From Lotus japonicus (Eukaryota; Streptophyta; Magnoliopsida; Fabales; Fabaceae): a stretch of 64,000 nt of DNA. The notes below the pieces were generated by a model. The model worked only from the letters and a program-made list of their open reading frames with translations. It did not search any database and had not been told where the DNA came from. The stretch is taken from the NCBI RefSeq assembly GCF_012489685.1, contig NC_080043.1, forward strand, positions 53,962,289-54,026,288. Direction: 5' to 3'. Every line of letters starts with the position of its first letter. Position 1 is the stretch's first letter. Below, one piece after another: positions 35,192 through 46,120 of the stretch. The position numbers and the translations under genes are program-made.

Positions 35192-38100
35192 TGTAACGCC
35201 TCGATTTCTCGAGTGTCACACAGTAAACCAAACATCACCATTTTCGTAAAGAATTTTTGTCGTACGATTATTAATCTTTATTTAATGACAAAAGTTCAAT
35301 TAATGCGAAACTCTTGAAAACTTTACGATATAAATTTGCGGAATAAATAAGAAATGCATTTCTGAATAAAATACTCATAAATAAAGAAACCGTAATTCCA
35401 AAGTACATAAATTAAACCTTGGGCTGAAGCCCTACATCAAAGTACATCAAAAGAAAACCCGAAAGTAAAAATGATAAATAATAGTTCGACACGAATTCTC
35501 ATCCCCACAGAAAGGAACACTCTAATCCTGATCCCGCTCCGGAACGTCAGCTCCTGCTCCACGCGCTCTCTTCTTAGACTGCTCCAGCTTTATCACGCTC
35601 TTCCGAGGTCCCACTCTAAAGCACTTTGGACGCCCAGGTACACGCTGCGCACGGACTCCCGACTTGGCCTCTGGTGGTGAAGACTCCACTGCCTCCTCCT
35701 CCTCGACCAACCGTGACTCCACTATAGTGTCCTCCGAAGGATCCTCTTCCTCCTCGTCCACTATAGTCTGATGAAACCTAGCGGGAGGATGTGGCAGCAC
35801 AACAGTCCCATCCCTAAGGATCTGCCTCTCCACAACCGTCCCAGATCTGTCCCTCCCTAAGAGCTCCGCATCGCCGACGTAGACTCTCCGGACTCCGGAA
35901 CCGTCGGTCTCCCAGAGCCGGTCTTCCGCTGGCCTACTCAGAACGATCTCCCATCTCACGATAGTCTCCAATATCGTGGTGGTCACCATCTACCCCCCCC
36001 CCCCTCAAATAAACACATAAACAAATAACAGGGTCAGATCACATGTTCTCATAGAAACATTCACCTATTCATGTATTCTCATAAATAACAAGGTACAATA
36101 AGCATAATCTTTAAGTTATATCACAGTCAGTCACCTAAGTTCAGTTAGGCTAACGACCTCACCATTCACACAACCACCTCAACACCAATGGCCATAATCA
36201 CGATCATTCGCAGATGAACAATTCTCGGAGGGGACACACCGTACAACCCTCATTCATGTGGGGGGACACACCGTCCGCCGGACACACCGTCCGTCCACAG
36301 AATCACAAGGTGACCGCAGTCAACCAAATCACGTGGGGACACACCATACAACCCACAAAACACCCTCGCGTGCAAGTAACCGTTTGTCTCTAACGGTACC
36401 ATCGTTCTCATGGTCCATAGTCCTCACTAGACCTATGTTCCAATTACATCACATTTTACTTGCAAGCGATTAAGTTCTCATTTCTCTTTGTTAAAGGCTC
36501 TATTGAGTCAACCTAGAGTCTTAACATTTTCACAAAACTTATACAACTCAAATGACAGTAAAGATAACAGCAGCAAAAGGAATTACAGCTAGATGAGCGA
36601 CCTTTTGGCAATAATCAAGATAGGCAACATATAAGTCATACCAAGGCACTTAGACATGTTCTCATGCATATCAATACTTAGATCATGGCAACTCCACCAA
36701 TCAAGCTATCACATAAACTTGTGCATGAGTCGGAAGGAAGAAAACTTGCCAACAACCACAAAAGTGGCCTAGTCGAACCCTAAAGGGTCCAAGGTTTTCT
36801 AAAACACTTCCTTCCTTCCATCTCAACTTCACAAGTCAATGTCCAGCCAACAAACATAAGCATATACTCTCCAAAAATCAGCAAGATCATGTTACAAATT
36901 GCTTGTTAAGATCATGTGATAATCTAGACAAATCTAGCATAAAATCAAGGTTTTCATACATAAAACCTAGGGTCATTTGGCAAACATTAACCTCATGGTC
37001 ATGGCATCACACAAGCTTCACAAATATGGTAAAAATTCCAGTAGCAATCAGCAACAATCAATACATCAAAGAATCTAAAGAAAAATCCACCAAAACCGCA
37101 TTTTGTTACACATGAAATCATAGCTTTTCACATAGAAGTCCCTAAACTCTACCCATGTCCTAGAGATCAGCCCTTACCTTGATTTCTTGATCTGAAAGGA
37201 ATGGAAGAATGAAGCTTAGATAATCTGCTCCTTGCTTTCCAAGTTCCTCTTCTACTCGAACCCTAGCATTTAGACAGCAGGAACAGTGTGCATTAAAACT
37301 GGTCTCCAGAATTCATGTCTCAGCCGAAATTGACATACTATACATTCCTGGAAAGCTATTTTGAAAATATACAACTTTCTAGTTTATCAATTTTTCATCG
37401 GAGACTCAGAATTAGGTGATATTAGGCTCTGAAGCTCGCTGTCCAGTACAGAAAACTGGCAGTGATACTTTTACCTTCAAATTAATTTCTAACCATTTGA
37501 GTCCAAGGTTTCTAGGCCATGTTCCAGCAAACATACAGCACATATTCCTCCTCTAAATTCCAGTAGAAACATCTCATAATAATCATTAAGAATTTAATCA
37601 ATCTTAGGCATATGAATCATCATGAATCGGATCTAAGCAAAACTCATAGCAAGGGTGACATCTATAATAGTGATTTGCAAAGAGGCATGACATCCATCAT
37701 CTCATCATCTTAAACAGTAGGCATCACGTGCATATTGCAGATAATCAAGCCCTAAACCTCTCATGCATTCTCATACATCATTCATCTTCATAAAGATTCA
37801 ACCTTTAATCATGCTTTCATGAAATTTTCATCAAGAAACCTAGACTCTACCCTTACCTTGGCTGATTGGAATGAGAGAGATGATGAAAAGGATGAATGAA
37901 GAAGCCCTCTCCTTGCTGCTCCTCACAGTCCTTGCTTGCTCTCCTTCTTTCTCTCTTGATCTTCTCTTGGTTTCTCTTGCTTTTCCTCTTCTTCTTCTTC
38001 TTTCTTTCTCTCTAGCCGCCACCCTCTCCCACATTTTCTCTCTTGTTTTCTTTTCTTTTCTCTTCTGAATTTGTGTGGGAAAATGAGAGCATGTGGTTAG

Positions 38101-38814
38101 GTTTCTAACTTAGCCTTATTAGGACTCTCAAAGCTGCAGCAAACCTCCCATTTTGCCCTCATACCCACGGCCAAAGCATGCCCAACTAGGGTTTTGCACA
38201 CTTCACAAATTTGAAAAAAGACAAGGCATTAATGACTCATCATTCTCCATTATTCTCTTGACCAAAACTGATCAGCCATAACTAGGAGCCATAATCTCTC
38301 AATTTTCCCCTTAACTCATGCAATCCTAGTGAACAAACACTCCTCTCCTTCCCTAAGTGAAATCGGCTAGCATACATCATGGGCTAGGTTTTCCTTTTCT
38401 CTTCTCCCTTCATAACTTGGTCCAAGCCCAACTAATTACCCTTCTAACTACTGATTAAGAGGATGAAATAAATCAAGGCAAACTCCTTCCCTTGATTTTA
38501 AAGAAATAAATTCGGAATTAAGAAAATTCCTTCTAGCAAAATTGCTAGTACAATACAGCCTGACCCTCCGTCACTAAAACATGACTATCTCGGGCTACAG
38601 AGGTCGAAATGACCTGAAACCAACGAGAGCATTTAGCTAACTCAGAGAGCTACAACTCTCATGAAGGAAGATTTTCAGGATTAGGTCTTTAAGACCTCTC
38701 AAAAAATCACACAAGGTGACGGACAGATTAACGATTAACTCAAACTTCACTAGAAATTTCACTTTTATTCAATAAATCACTTAAGCAATACATAAGCAAG
38801 GTTAGGGTCTTACA
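35192..38814 (-). mobile_element. Solo LTR D, related second LTR family
   Basis: 3,623 bp from TGTAACGCCTCGATTTCTCG to AGGGTCTTACA with TSD ACGAA (35187-35191, 38815-38819). The ends share the TGTAA(C/G)xCC / GGxCTTACA pattern with LTRs A-F but the body does not align by eye, so it is a sister family. In sense (minus) it carries a frame at 35522-35989 at nearly the same distance from the sense 3' end as in LTRs A-C. Repeats of the word GGGGACACACCGT lie at 36230-36350. A C/T-rich stretch at 37900-38060 produces long spurious frames on both strands. Confidence 0.88.
35522..35989 (-). CDS. LTR-encoded protein of unknown function (LTR D, divergent)
   Basis: A 155-residue frame starting at an ATG directly after TAG, with a G12 tract just upstream (35993-36004). 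Similarity to the LTR A/B/C/E family is weak but ordered: a W, then D-x-x-G, a Y-x-G, R-x-x-G, a QILR to PP turn matching RxxxSFNLPP, and an EEEEDPSED hinge. The Glu-rich stretch and basic end (RKSVIKLEQSKKRARG) differ from the acidic ends of the other copies. I infer the same origin from position, start context and motif order. Function unknown. Confidence 0.4.
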   Translation of the reverse strand: MVTTTILETIVRWEIVLSRPAEDRLWETDGSGVRRVYVGDAELLGRDRSGTVVERQILRDGTVVLPHPPARFHQTIVDEEEEDPSEDTIVESRLVEEEEAVESSPPEAKSGVRAQRVPGRPKCFRVGPRKSVIKLEQSKKRARGAGADVPERDQD

Positions 38815-39429
38815 ACGAAGACCTCTTCATCAACGTTAGGCATCCAGAAGATCCCAACGTCTACGACCTGACCAACAAACTTTTGGGAATGGATCTGACT
38901 CCGAGATTTTCTCTGCTTCGTGGAGGAAATTCAAGAGCTCTGCCGGCGGGAGCTGGATCTGCTAGAGGAGAAAGAAACGGTGATAACAGCTCTGGAGACG
39001 GTGGAAGAAGGTCCTGAGAAGCAAGAGTTGAGCCGGAAACTCTACGACTTAGAGCACAGGCAATACCGGTTGGAGCTTGAGAGGACAGAGCAGCGCAAAG
39101 AATGTAGGAAAATGAGGAGAGACCCCTCCTTTTAAATGTATTAAGTCAAGTATTCGAATAAAAGTTTTGTTTCCTGAGTTGTTCTGACGTGCACTATTAT
39201 GAACATACGAGCAAACAAATAATCGAGTTAGTAAATCGCGCCAATATAAACAGATAAATGAAGGAATAAATGAATAATTAAATGAGCGAAGGATAGTTAA
39301 GCGGGCGAGGCGGGCGGCCCGCTACTTATCTTCGCCTTTTGTTCATCGCCGTTTAGCACGTGTTTTCAGTTCTAGCCTCCCAGTTTTGCGTGAGTAATTT
39401 TTCGAGAGTGTGATACATGTAACTAGGAC

Positions 39430-39815
39430 TTTCGCTCGGTATTTTACTGAGGCTTTTGTTCGCACAAATATTTCCCGTAAGAGCAGGTGCGGCCCCTCCA
39501 GCCTTATTAGGTGGGGACTTACAGTTGCTCGAGGCCTAATGGCCATATGAGTTTACCCGAGACTTTTGGCCTAGTTAAAAATGCTTCCCACGTTTCGGGA
39601 AGACTCGACTCGCCCATATCTCGGGGAGGTTCTTTGGATAAAGAGCTTATTCGCGCACACCGCCAACGGGTGGCGGCGGGAAGCTCATCCGCACACCTCG
39701 CCTGCAAGGGCTACGGTCAGCGCCGGACTTTCCGGAGCGATCCCCAGACATCAAGGTCGTGTTGGGATCGCCACCTTCAGGGAATTTTTCCCACCAGGCT
39801 GCTGTCTCATTTCAA
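39430..39815. repeat. Conserved noncoding block of TAT elements (E1)
   Basis: Follows the extra genes of E1 and matches 56395-56690 of E0: ATTTCCCGTAAGAGCAGGTG, GGCCATAT-GGTTTACCC, then a near-identical stretch CCCCAGACATCAAGGTCGTG to CAGGGAATTTTTCCCACC. It lies between converging genes (antisense gene on plus, integrase on minus), a place for shared 3' ends or terminators. Role unknown. Confidence 0.65.
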
Positions 39816-40259
39816 TAGTTAGGAGTATTGCTAAGAATATCCTTTTGTATTTGATTTGTTTAAATTTTACATCAAGGGATGCCTCGTTAAAAAACTCTCG
39901 TGTCGGAGAAAAGAGTGCATCTTTATTTTGGTCCTTGCTTTTTGGTCTCCTTTTCAATCACAGTATTACTCCCAGCATCCTGTCTTCCTCGCCCTCTTTG
40001 CCTTCTCTGTCGTGGCGAGGGATCTGTCCCTGCCCTTCCTCGCGATTGGCGGGCCGAGCTGACTTCGTTGGTCTTCTGTCCCCATCTCTTTGTTGCTCGG
40101 CCTCCGTCTTGTTACCCCTTCCTTGTGCTCTTTCCTTTCCTTCATTCCTGGTATGGCGATGAGTTTCTCCCTTTCCTGCCTTCCGAGGGGGCCAAGCAAA
40201 TGCAGGCGGCTCCCCACAAACAGTTCCTCTTTTCCCCCAATTGAAGAGGTCAACGTTCT
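39816..40259. other. E1 spacer at the pol deletion joint
   Basis: Holds the trailing noncoding region (similar to E0 56700-56850: GAGAACAAGGATGTATC-like text near 39905) and then GC-rich sequence that on the minus strand reads as Lys/Glu/Arg/Gly-rich low-complexity frames. The same composition resumes at 48863-49100 after the Tekay-like insertion. The missing RT-RNase H-integrase was lost between these parts. No recognisable domain. Confidence 0.5.
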
Positions 40260-40789
40260 TGTAACACCCCGATTTCGGTGGTGTCACTTTAGTAACCAAA
40301 AATAAACTTAATGCGGAAAAACGAGAATATTTTTTTTTGATAACTAAGACAAGACTGGATTGAATAAAACCCAAAAGCGACAAGCAACAGAACTAATGTA
40401 CAAAATATAATACAGCCCCCGCTGTAAGTAACACCCTCGTCACGAGTAACCTCCAGTGACGGAAAGAAAACTGTAACGCCCGAAGGCAATGTGTACAGAC
40501 TGAAAGTAAAGGTGAAGTGTCCGCAACACCATCCCTCAAAACTGAAAATCAGCTGGCCCATCGGCCTGAAGCAAGACCTCCTAAGTCCAACCAACTCTCT
40601 GTGATTCCTGTAAAGAAAACCACACAAAAAGCTATAGGTGGGAAACTACCCTGTCCCAAAAGAAACAAATGATGTTCAGAGCTAAGACTCTACTCCTACA
40701 CTAATCCCATCTTGAGGAGCTCACACTAACACTCAATCCTACATGCTAGCATGATCGTCGTCAGAATTCGAAATCCAGAACGACCTAGT

Positions 40790-40930
40790 CTACATACACC
40801 ATCCGTCCTCCTCTCGCAACCGCGATACGCTCCAGTTCCTGCATCTCAACCCTAGTTCCTCCCGAAGGATGAACCATCATGAATCAGCCCGCCAAAGACA
40901 TCTGACAAAGGGTGTTTGTTCCCCAAAGCA
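40790..40930 (-). pseudogene. LTR-encoded ORF remnant (left LTR)
   Basis: Only the family start (CAG then ATG, minus strand, near 40900), the PSGGTR-like text and a few codons remain. The core with the SFNLPP and PPPPSSS segments is absent. The same joint occurs at 45110-45245 and 59700-59850. Confidence 0.6.
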
Positions 40931-41164
40931 CACACAGAAGACGCGAGGTTCAACTCCAAAGAATTATATAAATAATACCACCAATAGATATAGATAAGAG
41001 ATTAGCCACTTAGGCTTATAGCTAGGGATAACATCCTAGGGTTGTATTTTTCACAATGAATATAAAAGACGAAACAATTAGCATGCATCAGATAAGATTA
41101 ACAATTATCAATCACACTCAGCGATTCAATAAGTTATATCTAGAAAACTCGATAAGCAATATAT

Positions 41165-41290
41165 CAACGAAGGCATAAACTGTACCCGAAGGCATAAACT
41201 GTACCCGAAGGCATAACTGTACCCAAAGGCATAAACTGTACCCGAAGGCATAACTGTACCCGAAGGCATAAACTGTACCCGAAGGCATAA
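41165..41290. repeat. 19-bp tandem repeat, left LTR
   Basis: About six units of GGCATAAACTGTACCCGAA, some 18 bp (one A fewer). Same repeat as 45953-46120 in the partner LTR, with fewer units. Confidence 0.9.
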
Positions 41291-44026
41291 ACTTAACTCA
41301 TGATGATTCCTCGAATCATCTCCATCCGATGGTCAAAAACTGCTCAGGGAGCAAAGAGTATCGACATACTCGAAAACTATCAGTCTCCCGGCTTATCCCT
41401 CGGATAGCCCAACGACATAACTGCTCCCAGAGCGCCAGAGTACCAACATACTCAAACCTTATCGATATCTCAACACTTGGACTCGACGACACTTCTCATT
41501 TTCCAAAACTAAGATTTGATCCTAAGCTTGCATCCGAGATTGTTATCATTATTTAAAGGTTTAGAGGTTGTTTAATATCTTATGAATTTTCCTTGTAAAA
41601 ATAGTTTCCTTTTAGTCTTATCGTATTTCCTACGAGTTTCAAAGATCCCGTAATCCCAAGTAAATCCCAGAGAATGTCTCGATCCACTAAAACAATAACA
41701 AGGCCCGAACTCCGTTCGTCCCGTCAAACTTTCTCAAACTCTCAAAATAAAATCGGCATGACCTGCCCCTTATTCTCACTCCTCAGTATCACAGATATAA
41801 GTGTAATAGCATAGTTAAATTAGCACAATCAACAATCATAGGTCATATATCAACACAACCTAAGTTAACCACATAACACTTAGCATATAGGGCAGATATC
41901 ACACATCCTAGATTAACCATTTAGCACATAGCATGTGATTCAAACTCAAAAGCAATTCAAGCGATAAATGATTATCAATTGTCAGCCGTAGCCTCAGAAA
42001 ACATTTCTCAGTCAAACACAAATAAGTGCATAAACAATAAATCAAGTCGAATTCGTCGACACCTAAAGCATTAGCTAGTATTCAGTGAGAAGCCCTCACC
42101 TTAGCCAATTTCCAGGATTATCTTCGAAGGTTCCTTCACAATCCGCTCCTAGTTCTTCAGGAAATTCCTCAAAAGAACCTTTAGAGTAAAAACCACAGAA
42201 TTCCCTCAGAATCTATCAGAAACTAAGCTATCAATACTTACTAAGGTTACACGAAGTAGTATATACTCCGAGGTACGATAATCTTAGCGCGAAAGGACAA
42301 GTTTTTTGAAAAAGAAATTTTCCTCATCTCCCCTTAGGGTGCTCGACCACTTTAGGTAATTAGGTGGGTCGATTTTTCTTCGATCAAACTTGGTTCCTAG
42401 GTTATTATTAGTCGTAACTAAGGGTATTCTAGACTCAGAAAAATTATCGGATCGAAAACTGTCGCAGGGGTATTTTGGTCAATATTTTAGCTCAGAAATT
42501 CAAAACTGAAATTTCGAAAAGCAAATTGGATAGGGACGTCACCAACGACATTTATGACAACTAATCCTACTAGCACTAAGCTAAGGCGATAGTTTTTAGT
42601 CCAAAGGTTGAGACTTTGCTTAAAAATGGGTATTTTAAGCAGAAATTGATTCCGGCGGAGTTCCGGCGACATAACGGAAAAACTAATCCGACAGAAGTGC
42701 TCTTGGGCACGTAAGGAAGATGTTTAGAATAAAAAATGAAGTATTCAGGATAGTTTTGCAAAAACCTCAAAACTAAGAGTACAGAAGGGCATAGAGAAAA
42801 GCTATGGAAAAGACGATCAGAGGTAAGGATTAGCGACTATACCTCGACACCTTGAAGTAGCAACTGTCGGATCAACGATCAAGCAAGGAATCAAGAAAAT
42901 CTTCTTCTCCTCCTCTCCTCTTGGCCGCGGCTTGTGTGTGTGTGTTTGTGAGGTTTTGTCTCAAGCTTCAACATATATATATAGGGAATGAAATGGAAGA
43001 TATTTAGCAAGGATCGGATAAGTATGAATAGATATTTATCAAGATTGGATAGGTATGAATAGATATTTATCAAGATTGGATAAGTATGAACAGATATTTT
43101 GAGAAGATATTTTGTAAACCGGTACAGATTTGTTTAGATATCGGAGGATTTTGCTCATAGAGTTAAGATAAAAATATGAGAGCGATTTCCGATTCTTCCT
43201 ACTGATTCCAACGTATTTTAGACACGATATTCTCCCCGCTGAATCTTCTAATTCTTCAAAGAAATATCGGTATGATTTTTGGTTTTCGAGGCTTGTTTTT
43301 AATGCTATATATAGAGGTTGGCAAAACGCGGGAAAACGAAAGTTTCGCGATTCCGATTTTTCCGGCTTCATTCTCCATGAATTCTAAGATAGGTTTTGGC
43401 GACATAATACCAAAACTCAACAGAGGTCTCCTTGTATTTTAAGTGACTAATGCAAAGTCGGTGTAAAAACTATTTTACCCGATAAGTTACTTTTTGCATC
43501 GTATGTCGGAATAGAAAACTTCCTTCTGAAGAAAGATTGAAAACATCAAGAGAAATGGGTGTACGCGTGTGGAATCTTCATTTGAAGCTCCGAATAGAAA
43601 AAATCTTCATTGTCGGTTGATTCTAGGGTTTTGAAATACCAGGGTTTCAGTTTCGGCAAACTTCCGATGATTGGAATCGGACGTTCGTAGATTCTAGAGT
43701 TTCGCCCCGAAACGATTGTGATATATGGAAAAAGAGAAGTTCTAACATTTCTCTGAAGATTTTTGGACTAAATTCCTACAGTGTTCCAAGGGTGGAACAC
43801 AGTTTGATTTCCTAAGGTTCTTGTCCTAGGTTTTAAAACGAATATTAGTCGTGCTATAACTTAAATCGACTTCGATACAATCCTTTGACTTTTCCTGAAC
43901 TTTCTCCTTCATAAATTTATTCCATTCGACAAACTCTTGTTCAGGTTTTCCCTTCACGATACGTCAAACCTAATCGTAAATGGAAATCTCTTCCACTTAT
44001 TCTAAGCTTAAAACTTGGGTCTTACA

Positions 44027-44038
44027 TTACTACCCTCC
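44027..44038 (-). other. Polypurine tract
   Basis: Minus strand GGAGGGTAGTAA directly before the sense start of the 3' LTR (TGTAAGACCC). Expected primer for plus-strand synthesis. Confidence 0.75.
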
Positions 44039-44554
44039 AAAAAGAAAGTTTCGTCCTCGAAACTTAGGGTTCAGTAAAAGCTCCGGATATTATTCCTTGA
44101 TCTTTTCCTCTAATTCTCATATAGCACCGTCCGTGTCTTCGTTCCAAATAACTTTTACTAAAGCACTCTGCTTCCCCTTCGATTGTTTCACTCTTCTAGT
44201 CCCAATATTGACCGACGGCGTCTCAACAGACATATCATCTTCAACCTTCCGAGATTTAACCACAATCGTAAATGCTAACACCACTAAATCTCTTATTCGG
44301 TTGCAGTCCAAAAGACAATGATGGTGGAACAACTAATCCATTCCTAGGATAACATCTAGGTTCTGTTAAGTCAATCAAACAGTTAGTACTCATCATAAGA
44401 TAACATCTAACATGCTATACAATATGGTTAAGCAATAACTTCAATCAATTCTAAGCGAAAAATCGCTTGCAGACAATCAATTTTCACTCTTTGCAGAGTC
44501 ACACAACCTAGCACAGAAGACCTATTCCCCAAAGACTCCCGAAAGACTCGACAA

Positions 44555-44566
44555 GCTCTGATACCA
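44555..44566 (-). other. Primer-binding site
   Basis: Minus strand TGGTATCAGAGC, matching the 3' end complement of plant initiator Met tRNA, three bases inside the 5' LTR. It defines transcription direction for the whole LTR family. Confidence 0.92.
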
Positions 44567-45109
44567 CAATGTAACACCCCGATTTCAGTGGTGTCACTTT
44601 AGTAACCAAAAATAAACTTAATGCGGAAAAACGTGAATATTTTTTTTTGATAACTAAGACAAGACTGGATTGAATAAAACCCAAAAGCGACAAGCAACAG
44701 AACTAATGTACAAAATATAATACAGCCCCCGCTGTAAGTAACACCCTCGTCACGAGTAACCTCCAGTGACGGAAAGAAAACTGTAACGCCCGAAGGCAAA
44801 GTGTACAGACTGAAAGTAAAGGTGAAGTGTCCGCAACACCATCCCTCAAAACTGAAAATCAGCTGGCCCATCGGCTTGAAGCAAGACCTCCTAAGTCCAA
44901 CCAACTCTCTGTGATTCCTGTAAAGAAAACCACACAAAAAGCTATAGGTGGGAAACTACCCTGTCCCAAAAGAAACAAATGATGTTCAGAGCTAAGACAC
45001 TACTCCTACACTAATCCCATCTCGAGGAGCTCACACTAACACTCAATCCCACATGCTAGCATGATCGTTGTCCGAATTCGAAATCCAGAACGACCTAGTC
45101 TACATACAC

Positions 45110-45245
45110 CATCCGTCCTCCTCTCGCAACCGCGATACGCTCCAGTTCCTGCATCTCAACCCTAGTTCCTCCCGAAGGATGAACCATCATGAATCAGCCC
45201 GCCAAAGACATCTGACAAAGGGCGTTTGTTCGCCAAAGCACACAC
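45110..45245 (-). pseudogene. LTR-encoded ORF remnant (right LTR)
   Basis: Same deletion form as at 40790. The start codon with CAG before it is kept near 45210, the body of the protein is missing. Confidence 0.6.
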
Positions 45246-45540
45246 AGAAGACGCGAGGGTCAACTCCAAAGAATTATATAAATAATACCACCAATAGATA
45301 TAGATAAGAGATTAGCCACTTAGGCTTATAGCTAGGGATAACATCCTAGGGTTGTATTTTTCACAATGAATATAAAAGACGAAACAATTAGCATGCATCA
45401 GATAAGATTAACAATTATCAATCACACTCAGCGATTCAATAAGTTATATCTAGAAAATTTGATAAGCAATATATCAACGAATATAGTTAAAGTGCATGAT
45501 ATGTCAATGCAACGTCGAATTCTACGGTTCCGGAAGAAGT

Positions 45541-45952
45541 AGGCTGGGCACGATCGAGTCGGTCCTAACACTAGCATTGTGTCGACCATAACCCTCGGGT
45601 GTCACTTACAACCTTGACATAGCCGGATCAGTCCTAACCCTGCGGGTCGACTTTTCCCTCCGCTATGCCCGACAATCAACAGGTCGATCCTAACCTCACG
45701 GTCGATCATATCCCCCGTCGATGTCCGAATTACCCGAAGAAAGAATAGGTTGGGCACGTTTGAGTCGGTCCTAACACTGGCATTGTGTCGACCATAACCC
45801 CGGAGTGTCACTTACAACCTTGACATAGCCGGATCAGTCCTAACCCTGCGGGTCGACTTTTCCCTCCGCTATGCCCGACAATCAACAGGTCGATCCTAAC
45901 CTCACGGTCGATCATATCCCCCGTCGATGTTCGAATTACCCGAAGGTATAAA
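45541..45952. repeat. 206-bp tandem duplication in the right LTR
   Basis: Two units, 45541-45746 and 45747-45952, nearly identical (each has CTTGACATAGCCGGATCAGT and CTATGCCCGACAATCAACAG). Absent from the partner LTR, which lost the whole stretch. Confidence 0.88.
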
Positions 45953-46120
45953 CTATACCCGAAGGCATAAACTGTACCCGAAGGCATAAACTGTACCCGA
46001 AGGCATAAACTGTACCCGAAGGCATAAACTGTACCCGAAGGCATAACTGTACCCGAAGGCATAAACTGTACCCGAAGGCATAACTGTACCCGAAGGCATA
46101 AACTGTACCCGAAGGCATAA
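45953..46120. repeat. 19-bp tandem repeat, right LTR
   Basis: About nine units of GGCATAAACTGTACCCGAA, two of them 18 bp, with a diverged first unit. The open frames across it are products of the repeat. Confidence 0.9.

Larger units (their letters stand above)
35138..39135 (+). pseudogene. Second small extra gene of E1, split by LTR D
   Basis: A start at 35138 (MASYIACLEELRKKAFDE) runs to 35191, where solo LTR D is inserted, and resumes at 38820 (DLFINVRHPEDPNVYD, LLGMDLTP). Near 38905-38920 the readable frame changes. A 71-residue Glu/Arg-rich coiled coil (38920-39135, LCRRELDLLEEKETV) then ends in KMRRDPSF. I do not recognise the product. It resembles small coiled-coil frames that accompany TAT antisense genes. 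The frame change may be a mutation or a missed intron. Confidence 0.5.
40260..44026 (-). repeat. Left LTR (sense 3' LTR) of the gutted element
   Basis: 3,767 bp, TGTAACACCCC to CTTGGGTCTTACA. Compared with its partner it lacks about 470 bp between CAACGA (near 41165) and the 19-bp tandem repeat, and has fewer repeat units. TATA motifs in sense at 43308-43318 and near 42970; donor-like AAG|GTGAGGG at 42099. The LTR-encoded ORF is reduced to a remnant at 40790-40930. Confidence 0.92.
44027..44569 (-). pseudogene. Internal remnant of the Tekay-like element
   Basis: All that is left between the LTRs. On the minus strand a 71-residue frame (44117-44332) joins text resembling the protease region (LLDCNRIRDLVVLAF, VETPSV) to the far C-terminal pol text (RVKQSKGK, VKVIWNEDTD), followed after a stop by the RGRNF-type end near 44050. 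A deletion has therefore removed most of gag and nearly all of pol. No enzyme can be made. What persists is largely the cis signals. Confidence 0.75.

Noticed and set aside
37840..38068. Overlapping frames on both strands rich in Lys/Arg/Glu or Leu/Ser/Phe
   Set aside because: They translate a C/T-rich low-complexity tract in LTR D; no domain or start context supports a gene.
40289..40627. 112-residue frame (MCGFLYRNHRELVG...) recurring near the sense 3' end of several LTRs (also 44599-44937 and 59376-59561)
   Set aside because: It recurs because the LTRs are copies. It breaks in LTRs A-C and E, shows no domain, and lies downstream of the LTR ORF stop, so I treat it as noncoding.
45936..46118. 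Frame with repeated MPSGTVYAFGYS
   Set aside because: It is a translation of the 19-bp tandem repeat, with no independent evidence.
41165..46120. Direct repeats that might suggest a CRISPR array
   Set aside because: The 18-19-bp units are contiguous without unique spacers, lie inside plant LTRs and vary between the two LTRs. They are minisatellites.
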